From Bacteroidota bacterium (GTDB lineage: Bacteria > Bacteroidota > Bacteroidia > Bacteroidales > Prolixibacteraceae), in contig JABMPI010000599.1 in the NCBI GenBank assembly GCA_013203755.1, positions 1 through 7,260 of the forward strand: DNA of 7,260 nt. Direction: 5' to 3'. The position numbers and the translations under genes were made by a program. The notes under the pieces are model-generated. The model saw only the letters and a list, made by a program, of their open reading frames with translations. It did not search any database and had not been told where the DNA came from. Of the stretch, positions 1 through 5,229 are shown piece by piece; positions within the stretch are counted from its first letter, which is position 1; each line of letters begins with the position of its first letter.

Positions 1-36
1 CCCATAAGGTTGCCTTGCTCTGGCATAAGATTATTG

Positions 37-72
37 TTCTACCCCGGGGTAGAACCTTGCTACCCTGGTTCT
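37..72. repeat. Partial dyad-repeat array, CTACC/GGTAG type
   Basis: Two palindromic units are clear. One is an 18-base perfect palindrome (37-54, TTCTACCCCGGGGTAGAA). The second is CTACC-CT-GGTTC at 60-71. Their centres are 20 bases apart, close to the 21-base period of the arrays at 846-1087 and 1117-1191. A weaker unit may lie around 15-26, so the array probably continues left of the window. It is followed by AAAACTGCTGAAAGGG (74-89), a motif also seen in related form after the two other arrays. Function unknown. Confidence 0.55.
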
Positions 73-233
73 GAAAACTGCTGAAAGGGTTGCAAATAGG
101 AGAGTTTGAAGAAGTATTAGTTTTGATTTACAAAAGTAATTACATCTAAACTATAACAAGTGCAGTTTATAAAATCTGTATCATCAATAACTATTATCCG
201 ATCATCCAACTTAGCCGATTTTATAACGGGATA

Positions 234-268
234 CTGCAAAAAAAAAGATCAAGTGATTTTTTTTGCAG
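234..268. repeat. A-tract/T-tract inverted repeat
   Basis: The outer arms are CTGCAAAAAAAA (234-245) and TTTTTTTTGCAG (257-268), exact reverse complements. A second small dyad ATCA-AG-TGAT (248-257) sits inside. The layout (A-run, stem, T-run) resembles a bidirectional terminator, but the inner stem is poor in GC, so termination would be weak. It could also be a bent-DNA or cruciform element. No gene is visible that would end here from either side. Confidence 0.4.
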
Positions 269-355
269 CAATTGATTTTAAACCTATGGTGTTAGCATAG
301 TGCACATGCACAAGGTGTGTATGTATAGCAAACCCGTTGGTTTGTGTGGTAAAAA

Positions 356-389
356 GGCCACCTGTGGCGTAAGATACTTACAGGCGGCC
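356..389 (+). promoter_or_regulatory. Hairpin in the leader of the 106-residue gene
   Basis: GGCCACCTGT (356-365) pairs with ACAGGCGGCC (380-389), with one A-C mismatch. Inside it GTAAG (369-373) can pair with CTTAC (377-381) around an ATA loop. This inner helix competes for bases 380-381 but can stack on the outer one if the outer helix is shortened to 8 pairs. It lies 40 bases before the ATG at 429 and would be in the 5' untranslated RNA if transcription starts upstream. A regulatory or RNA-stabilising role is inference. Confidence 0.4.
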
Positions 390-428
390 CAGAGTTTAAA
401 GCTATAACAACTAAAAACTTTTTACAAG

Positions 429-749
429 ATGGGTAATTTAACCGAATCTAAAAAAAGAGATTTTGTTACACAGCTGGTAGTAATTATGGAGCAAAATGCT
501 CAATTACTGGCTGACAAGGGTTTCGACCCGGCAAACAAAATCGACCAGTTGAAGCAAGAGCTAAGTGCTGCCGACGAGGCGGAGGGCAAACAAGCAGATG
601 CTATGGCGGCTGCTAAAAATGCTACTCAGCTTGCGCAGAATACGCTTAACACAGCGTACACTGATGGCTCGGCAACTGTTGATCTTATTTCCGGCTTACT
701 CGGAAAAAAGGACAATCTGCTTCTTGAGATTAAAAAACTGAGGAAGTAA
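429..749 (+). CDS. Small helical protein of unknown function
   Basis: The product is 106 residues, with no signal peptide or membrane segment, and is probably cytosolic. It appears almost wholly alpha-helical: an N-terminal helix (about 5-28), a Gly-Phe-Asp-Pro break (31-34), a long Ala/Gln/Glu-rich helix with coiled-coil character (about 37-76), then a Gly-containing turn and a C-terminal helix ending in a basic tail (IKKLRK). I believe similar short proteins of about this size occur as conserved hypotheticals in Bacteroidetes, but I cannot name a family or function. The start is the first ATG, with an A-rich leader and no Shine-Dalgarno, usual for the phylum. It stands alone: a structured leader lies in front and an intrinsic terminator 11 bases behind, so it is probably a one-gene transcript. 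Its GC content is visibly higher than that of the polysaccharide genes to the right. Dyad arrays flank it on both sides. Confidence 0.85.
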   Translation: MGNLTESKKRDFVTQLVVIMEQNAQLLADKGFDPANKIDQLKQELSAADEAEGKQADAMAAAKNATQLAQNTLNTAYTDGSATVDLISGLLGKKDNLLLEIKKLRK

Positions 750-759
750 CGAAATGTAT

Positions 760-797
760 CAGGGGCAGATTCTTATTTTGAATCTGCCCTGTTTTTT
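760..797 (+). terminator. Intrinsic terminator of the 106-residue gene
   Basis: A GC-rich stem of 12 pairs, CAGGG(G)CAGATTC at 760-772 with GAATCTGCCCTG at 780-791 and one bulged G, closes a 7-base loop (TTATTTT). A run of six T follows (792-797). It starts 11 bases after the TAA of the gene at 429-749, so it marks the end of that transcript and separates it from the array and operon to the right. Confidence 0.9.
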
Positions 798-845
798 CCA
801 AAGGTGCAAAAAAAATGGAGCGTCATCCTGAACTTGTTTACATAT

Positions 846-1087
846 CTACATGGTAATCATTATTTTTACCAGGGGAATTGGCTTTTTTACCTTGGTAATT
901 ACCTTTGTTACCGAGGTAATGAGCCTTCATACTTAGGTAATCGACTGTATTACCCGGGTTCTTGTCTTCCTTACCGTGGTAATCGTTGTTTTTACCCAGG
1001 TAATTAGTATTATTACCCGGGTTATTGCCCTTATTACCTCGGTAATAGTTTTGCTTACTTAGGTAATTGGCCTTATTACCAATGCCG
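846..1087. repeat. 21-base-period dyad array, TTACC-NN-GGTAA type
   Basis: About twelve units with the core TTACC-NN-GGTAA are spaced exactly 21 bases apart from 866 to 1076. Unit starts are 866, 887, 908, 929, 950, 971, 992, 1013, 1034, 1055 and 1076, with a one-base-shorter copy near 846-856. The arms are conserved while the central two bases vary freely (AG, TT, GA, TA, CG, GT, CA, CG, TC, TA, AA). The 9-base spacers vary but nearly all start with T and tend to TTGnCyTTn, which gives the array a direction. The last unit keeps only its left arm and runs into AAAACTCTTGAAAAGC (1088-1103). A 2-base centre is too small for an RNA hairpin loop, and 21 bases is two helical turns, so evenly faced protein-binding sites in double-stranded DNA are the simplest reading. 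This is not a CRISPR: the repeats are palindromic cores and the spacers far too short. Confidence 0.85.
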
Positions 1088-1116
1088 AAAACTCTTGAAA
1101 AGCCTGTTAATCCCTC

Positions 1117-1191
1117 TGTCCTTGGATATTACTCCTATCCCCAAGGATATGGTTTTTCTGCCCTTGCATATAATTAGTATATCCCAATTGA
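1117..1191. repeat. Second 21-base-period dyad array, TATCC/GGATA type
   Basis: Four units start at 1117, 1138, 1159 and 1180, again 21 bases apart: TGTCC-TT-GGATA, TCCCC-AA-GGATA, TGCCC-TT-GCATA, TATCC-CA-ATTGA. The second can be read as the longer palindrome TATCCCCAAGGATA (1136-1149). The spacers again start with T. The arms differ from those of the neighbouring array, yet period, layout and trailing motif (AAAACGCTGAAAGGG, 1193-1207) match. The last units are degenerate, so this array may be decaying. Confidence 0.6.
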
Positions 1192-1280
1192 TAAAACGCT
1201 GAAAGGGCTGTGGGTATTGGGTTGTAGCGAAATTAGGCTATATGTAGTGGGTGTGGGGATGAAAATAATTCTCTGACAAG

Positions 1281-1346
1281 GCTGGCGCGCGATTGTATCG
1301 CGTTCCTTTTAGAAAGAAACACCACACGATACAATCGTGCGCCAGC
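1281..1346. repeat. Inverted pair of REP-like hairpins (BIME- or MITE-like)
   Basis: Two 22-base copies face each other (1281-1302 and, inverted, 1325-1346) and share the consensus GCTGGCGCRCGATTGTATCG followed by YG. The facing copies pair over 20 bases with one mismatch around a 26-base loop. Each copy also folds by itself: CGCGAT-TGT-ATCGCG on the left (1288-1302) and CACGAT-ACA-ATCGTG on the right (1325-1339). The two base differences between copies compensate each other within each small hairpin. A short conserved lead (GCTGG) before a hairpin, in inverted pairs, is the layout of REP elements moved by REP-associated tyrosine transposases (RAYTs). No transposase is in the window. It could also act on transcription into the operon that starts just after it. 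Confidence 0.7.
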
Positions 1347-1359
1347 AGGGGTAAATTAC

Positions 1360-1539
1360 TTGAAGAAAATTAATGGATTAGTTGGAAGGATAAAAAAGGG
1401 ACAAGTGATAAATCTGATAATACAGGAAAAAAGAACAATTCTAATTATCGACTTTCCGACCAAGCAAAATATTGAATTGCCATATGATAATGTTGAAATG
1501 TCTATTATTCTTGAGAGATGGAAGGTAAGATATGGATAA
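1360..1539 (+). CDS. Small ORF at the head of the operon; possible KOW-like (NusG-type) remnant
   Basis: A 59-residue frame with a TTG start has AGGGG at 1347-1351 about 8 bases before it, an acceptable ribosome site. It ends with TAA at 1537-1539, overlapping the ATG of the methyltransferase gene (1532) by 8 bases, which suggests coupled translation. The product alternates hydrophobic and polar residues like a small beta-barrel. Its end (residues 28-45, TILIIDFPTKQNIELPYD) has the rhythm of the last strands of a NusG KOW domain, where a short hydrophobic strand is followed by a pELxydqVE-like segment. RfaH/UpxY-type NusG relatives often head polysaccharide operons, which fits the place, but no NGN domain is present. 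The frame stays open upstream through the REP-like hairpin to about 1237 without an ATG, so this may be the 3' end of a truncated gene. The resemblance is weak; it may simply be an unknown small protein. Confidence 0.4.
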   Translation: MKKINGLVGRIKKGQVINLIIQEKRTILIIDFPTKQNIELPYDNVEMSIILERWKVRYG

Positions 1540-2449
1540 TCTTAGCGAATTAAGACAACTTCCATTCTTCGTTTTTGTAGTTATGCCATTAATTGTACAT
1601 TTGCGTTTGTTAAAAAAATCGATACAGATGCTAGATAATTTTAAAGCAAAACTTGAAAGATTCTGCTTCAGGAACTTGCGAAGAATATTTGTTATAAAAG
1701 GGTATTACTTGGGTAGAGCAACCGGGAAGGAACTTGTGAGAGATTTCATTCAAAGTCTTTGCCCTATGAACACTGGTTACGATCTTATACGAATGGGAGC
1801 GGAAGGAGATGGTGGTTATTTGGTACCTGATGATTTGGAAGGTATTGAAGCCTGTTTTTCACCTGGCATTGGTGCAAAAAGTAAGTTTGAAGAAGATTGT
1901 TTAAGTTATGGAATAAAGACATATTTAGCTGATGCTTCGGTTGATAGTTTACCAATAAATAATGATCAGTTACATTTTACAAAAAAGTTTGTTGCTGCAT
2001 ATAACAATGATAGTTTTATGACACTGGATAGTTGGGTAGATTCAGCAAGTATTACAGTCGATTCCGATTTGCTTTTGCAAATGGATATCGAGGGATCGGA
2101 ATATGAGGTTTTAACCAATATGTCTGAAAATCTCTTAAAAAGATTCAGGTTGATTGTATTAGAAGTTCACTTTTTGGACCATTTATGGGGAGTTGATTTT
2201 TATAAAATGGCTTCTGCAGCTTTTATTAAAATATTAAAAAACCATACATGTGTACATATTCACCCTAACAATACCAGCCCGATAGTAAAAATAAATGATT
2301 TAGAAATTGCCCCAACTGTTGAAATAACATTTTTACGAAACGATAGAATTAAATCCAAATCACCGGCCATTGAATTCCCTCATCCTTTAGATGCGGATAA
2401 TTCAGATAAGGAAGCAGTAGTCTTACCAAGAAATTGGTATCAAAATTGA
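1532..2449 (+). CDS. FkbM-family SAM-dependent methyltransferase (polysaccharide O-methylation likely)
   Basis: The product is 305 residues and probably transfers a methyl group from S-adenosylmethionine to a hydroxyl of a sugar in the polysaccharide made by this operon. The N-terminal 30 residues contain a hydrophobic stretch (about 10-26) that may anchor it to the inner membrane. The catalytic part starts near residue 85: DGGYLVPDDL (92-101), then FSPGIG (109-114) as the likely SAM-binding turn, and LADAS (132-136) at the end of the next strand. The FkbM hallmark QMDIEGSEYEVL is at 183-194, followed by VLEVHFLD (209-216) and HIHPNN (242-247). The start at 1532 has GGAAGG a few bases before it and overlaps the small upstream ORF. 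Internal ATGs (for example at 1583) would remove the hydrophobic stretch. It differs strongly from the second FkbM gene at 3491, so the two are not recent duplicates. The acceptor sugar cannot be read from the sequence. Confidence 0.85.
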   Translation: MDNLSELRQLPFFVFVVMPLIVHLRLLKKSIQMLDNFKAKLERFCFRNLRRIFVIKGYYLGRATGKELVRDFIQSLCPMNTGYDLIRMGAEGDGGYLVPDDLEGIEACFSPGIGAKSKFEEDCLSYGIKTYLADASVDSLPINNDQLHFTKKFVAAYNNDSFMTLDSWVDSASITVDSDLLLQMDIEGSEYEVLTNMSENLLKRFRLIVLEVHFLDHLWGVDFYKMASAAFIKILKNHTCVHIHPNNTSPIVKINDLEIAPTVEITFLRNDRIKSKSPAIEFPHPLDADNSDKEAVVLPRNWYQN

Positions 2450-2457
2450 ATTAAGAA

Positions 2458-3483
2458 ATGAAAATACCTAAGATAGCAGTTCAGGCAAAATCACCCATTA
2501 ATTCAAAGTTGATACTCAAGTTTATGGAAATCGAACGCATTTCTTTTGAACTAAAAGATAATCCTTTAGACGCTGATTATATATTTTTGTTCCCATTACC
2601 TTTTGAAGAAATGTTAGAATGGTGTCATAAATATAAAAACAAAATTCTAATATTTATTGGTGCTGAATCATACATCCCTGATTTTAATTTATTTGACTAT
2701 ACTTTTTCTTATGATAAAGTTGAATTTGGAGATCGTCATATGCAGATTCAATTTCAAGCCTTACTTAGTTACTATTTACCGCAAAAATTATTGGTAGGAA
2801 AAGACTTGCTTAAAAAGAAAGAAAATTTTTGTAATTTCATATACTCAAATCCTAAAGCTCATCCAAATAGAGACCTATTTTTCCATACGTTAAATAAGTA
2901 TAAAAAAGTTGACTCCCTCGGTGCTCATTTAAAAAATGTCAATTTAAATATAGGGGATAGAAAACTAGACAATTATTTTCAAGAGAGTATAAAACAAAAA
3001 GAATCGTATAAATTTTCTATCTCTTTTGAAAATGCCCTACATAAAGGATATAATACGGAGAAAATAATTTCTTCGATGGAGGCATATACAATCCCTATTT
3101 ACTGGGGAGATTCTGAAATTGGGGAGTTCTATAATTCGCGATCTTTTATCAATTGCCATAATTATCAATCTTTCAATGAAGTAATCAATTTTATCATTGA
3201 AATAGATAATGATGATGATTTATTCTTAGAAATATTAAACCAACCATGGAGAACAAAAGAACAGGAAATTAAATTTGTAGATCAAAAAAAGAGCTTTATC
3301 AATCGTTTAAATCATATATTTTCGCAACCATATCCTGAAACATTTAGGAAACCCATGGGTACATACAATGATTTTTACAGCAAAAAAATATCAACTTATA
3401 ATAAAACCAGTAGTGTCTTATTGAAATTGTGGCGAAATATTCATCATCAAGCACACTTAGTCAAAAAGGCACTTAAAAAATGA
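2458..3483 (+). CDS. Family GT10 fucosyltransferase (alpha-1,3/1,4 type)
   Basis: The product is 341 residues and is expected to move fucose from GDP-fucose to a GlcNAc, Glc or related residue of a surface glycan, on the cytosolic side of the membrane. The GT10 signature is clear: ENFCNFIYSN (122-131), an Arg at 138 in PNRDLFF, KYKKVDSLG (147-155), then the central donor-binding block KFSISFENALHKGYNTEK (185-202), which holds the FEN and GYxTEK hallmarks. AYTIPIYWGD (209-218) and SRSFINCHNY (227-236) follow. There is no signal peptide or stem region. The C-terminal tail is basic and aromatic-rich (about 305-341), suggesting peripheral membrane binding, but it lacks the heptad repeats of Helicobacter FucTs. 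It starts 8 bases after the preceding stop and is very AT-rich. GT10 assignment is firm; linkage and acceptor are inference. Confidence 0.93.
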   Translation: MKIPKIAVQAKSPINSKLILKFMEIERISFELKDNPLDADYIFLFPLPFEEMLEWCHKYKNKILIFIGAESYIPDFNLFDYTFSYDKVEFGDRHMQIQFQALLSYYLPQKLLVGKDLLKKKENFCNFIYSNPKAHPNRDLFFHTLNKYKKVDSLGAHLKNVNLNIGDRKLDNYFQESIKQKESYKFSISFENALHKGYNTEKIISSMEAYTIPIYWGDSEIGEFYNSRSFINCHNYQSFNEVINFIIEIDNDDDLFLEILNQPWRTKEQEIKFVDQKKSFINRLNHIFSQPYPETFRKPMGTYNDFYSKKISTYNKTSSVLLKLWRNIHHQAHLVKKALKK

Positions 3484-3490
3484 GAGACGT

Positions 3491-4519
3491 ATGACAAATT
3501 TTGGTAAAATATTTAAAAAGGTTTTTCCATCCTGGTATGATTTTCTTACAATCCGGATTTTAAAGACACGAGAAGTTCAAGTTTTTTACATAATGGATGC
3601 CTTTGGTAGTTTTAAGAAATATTTTTCAGACAATGAGATGTCTGGTAAAATTGAAAGACTAATAAAAGGATTGGATGAAAAATCAATAAAAACATTTAGA
3701 ACAATTTATGCAAGGCTACAAAATTACCCAGATAGTTCGTTTAAACAATTTGTACCAACAAAGAATAATAATATTATTGGAGGAATATTAGATGAGGAAA
3801 ATATTAAATTTGACCAATTAAAAATAAAGAAGGAAAGGAAACTTCTGATAAAAAGTCATACTATTCATAGTTCATCGTTCTATTTCTTTCATGGCTTATC
3901 ACTCTTACCTTCAAATGTCTCGAAATATATCGAAGATAAGAATATCTTAGATTTAGGAGCTTATACTGGAGATTCGTTGCTGGCACTAAAGGATTTTAAT
4001 TATAAAAAAATATTTTCAGTAGAGATGTCTCGTAAAACAATAGAAGAATTTGAAGAAAATATGAGAAAACATAGAATAGATAATAATAGATACAAAATAA
4101 TTAATTGTGCTGTATCAAACGTTAATAAATCTCTTCAAATTAATGATAGTGGTTCAATTGGTATGTCTTTGTCGGTTACACAAAATGCATCCTCTGAAGA
4201 AACGATTGAAATAGAGCAAAAAACTGTAGATACTATCATTGCAGAGAACAATATTCAGGACTTGGCTTTTATTAAGGCCGACTTGGAAGGTTTTGCCCTA
4301 GAATGTGTCCAGGGTGGGATTAATAGCATTAAGAAACAAAGGCCCATATTATCAATCGCTATCTATCACAATCCGGTTGAGTTTTTTGAAGTAAAACCAT
4401 ATCTTGAGTCCGAATTAAGTAATTATACATTTCTGTTAAGAAGATTAGCTCATGCGAAGGAGTATGGTGCATGCCATGCTGAAACCGTTCTGCTTGCTTA
4501 CCCAAATGAGCTAAAATAA
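3491..4519 (+). CDS. Second FkbM-family methyltransferase
   Basis: The product is 342 residues. A helical N-terminal region of about 145 residues, which I do not recognise, precedes a standard Rossmann methyltransferase domain. SAM motif I is LDLGAYTGDS (153-162). VEMS (177-180) places an acidic residue (Glu178) where the SAM ribose is usually bound. NCAVSN (205-210) is the typical third strand. KADLEGFALECVQGG (262-276) is the FkbM hallmark, followed by RPILSIAIYHNPVEFFE (284-300), a typical FkbM ending. It probably O-methylates a sugar of the glycan built by the neighbouring transferases. The gene starts 7 bases after the fucosyltransferase stop, with GAGAG a few bases before the ATG. Unlike the methyltransferase at 1532 it has a canonical GxxxGD motif and a long N-terminal extension, so the two likely act at different positions or sugars. 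Confidence 0.88.
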   Translation: MTNFGKIFKKVFPSWYDFLTIRILKTREVQVFYIMDAFGSFKKYFSDNEMSGKIERLIKGLDEKSIKTFRTIYARLQNYPDSSFKQFVPTKNNNIIGGILDEENIKFDQLKIKKERKLLIKSHTIHSSSFYFFHGLSLLPSNVSKYIEDKNILDLGAYTGDSLLALKDFNYKKIFSVEMSRKTIEEFEENMRKHRIDNNRYKIINCAVSNVNKSLQINDSGSIGMSLSVTQNASSEETIEIEQKTVDTIIAENNIQDLAFIKADLEGFALECVQGGINSIKKQRPILSIAIYHNPVEFFEVKPYLESELSNYTFLLRRLAHAKEYGACHAETVLLAYPNELK

Positions 4520-4539
4520 TCAAGTAATTATTTTAAAAC

Positions 4540-5229
4540 GTGAAAGAACAGCGATTATTTCGAATACGTAAGATATATCATCAGCTAATTCCAATTGTAT
4601 TCATTGATGGTATTAAGAAACGATTGTCTCCTGGATATAAGGGGAAAAAAAACATGCTATGGATGCTTCTATCCTATTTTTTCAATATATATACTTGGTT
4701 AAAATTCTTTTATAGAGAACGTATTCTTTCCGAACGAAACTATATAAAAAGGCACTATAGGAAAACTTTTGGTAGCTATCCAAACCTTATAAAACCAACG
4801 TTGTTTTCAGAAAAAATTCAATGGCTTAAATTAAACCAAAGAACAGCTTTACATACTATTTGTGCTGACAAGTTTAAGGTACGGGGGTATGTTAAAGAAC
4901 GTACTGGAGATGTTGTACTTTTTTCCGCAGCAATTCCTTATCAGGGTGGAGACGGGCATATAAATGAACAATTCCCTGAATACTGGGGAAAAATATTTGC
5001 GACATACGGTTTCGTTCCCATTGATATTATTCGTCCACAAATCTGGAGGAATAAGGAAATAGCTCAAACATGGGTAAGGCAGAATTTACTGATTTTTGTA
5101 AAAAAGGACTTGGCAAATAGATTCCCTAAAAAGTATCATGGCAATATTAATTGTTTAACAAGATTATACTTTTTACGTTTTTTAAGAATTCAAAAATTAT
5201 ATAAAAAATTAACTGGTTCGAACAAATGA
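4540..5229 (+). pseudogene. Chimeric ORF: TupA-like ATP-grasp N-terminus joined to a methyltransferase C-terminus
   Basis: The 229-residue frame is open but appears to be assembled from two families. Residues about 39-122 match the start of the intact TupA-like protein encoded next (5226-6194): EKIQWLKLN and CADKFKVR at 91-115 correspond to EKIQWLKLN and CADKYKVR at 69-93 there. From residue about 123, DVVLFSAAIPYQGGDGHINE (124-143), EYWGKIF (147-153), IDIIRPQIW (161-169) and QNLLIFVKK (181-189) are the C-terminal third of a class I SAM-dependent methyltransferase. The ATP-grasp catalytic part is missing, as is the methyltransferase SAM-binding motif I, so neither activity is expected. The first 30 or so residues (RIRKIYHQLIP) could be a methyltransferase N-terminus, which would mean an ATP-grasp piece inserted in a methyltransferase, but this is weaker. 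The start is GTG (4540). The stop overlaps the next ATG (ATGA), so it may persist for translational coupling. Confidence 0.7.

Larger units (their letters stand above)
1..428. other. Gene-poor region upstream of the 106-residue gene
   Basis: No convincing gene lies here. It holds the end of a dyad-repeat array (37-72) with its trailing motif (74-89), an A-tract/T-tract inverted repeat (234-268), a 12-base dyad GTGCACATGCAC (300-311), and a leader hairpin (356-389) just before the small gene at 429. On the minus strand a 40-codon frame (239 down to 117, TTG start) is open and reads like protein, but it is too short and has no usable start context. I see no clear Bacteroidetes-type promoter (TTTG with TAnnTTTG). 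Confidence 0.6.

Noticed and set aside
117..239. A 40-codon minus-strand frame (TTG start) reading like a protein tail (DDRIIVIDDTDFINC)
   Set aside because: Too short, its only start is a TTG inside the A/T-tract inverted repeat, and no upstream extension exists because a TGA lies just before it. It may be a decayed gene fragment, but I cannot support it.
804..1007. A 67-codon + strand frame with a seven-residue repeat (Y-x-G-N-x-x-x)
   Set aside because: It is the translation of the 21-base dyad array, 21 being seven codons. It has a GTG start without a usable ribosome site, follows a terminator, and stops within the array while the array continues. The DNA pattern (palindromic arms, variable centres) explains it better.
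846..1191. CRISPR array
   Set aside because: The repeated part is a 12-base palindrome with a variable centre, and the spacers are only 9 bases and loosely conserved. No cas genes are present.
1208..1280. Possible promoter between the arrays and the REP-like pair (TTG near 1222, TATATGTAG near 1239)
   Set aside because: The match to the Bacteroidetes TTTG / TAnnTTTG pattern is poor, so I list no promoter. I see nothing else in this stretch.
4849..5067. A 72-codon minus-strand frame
   Set aside because: Lies wholly inside the chimeric ORF, whose + strand frame shows recognisable ATP-grasp and methyltransferase motifs.
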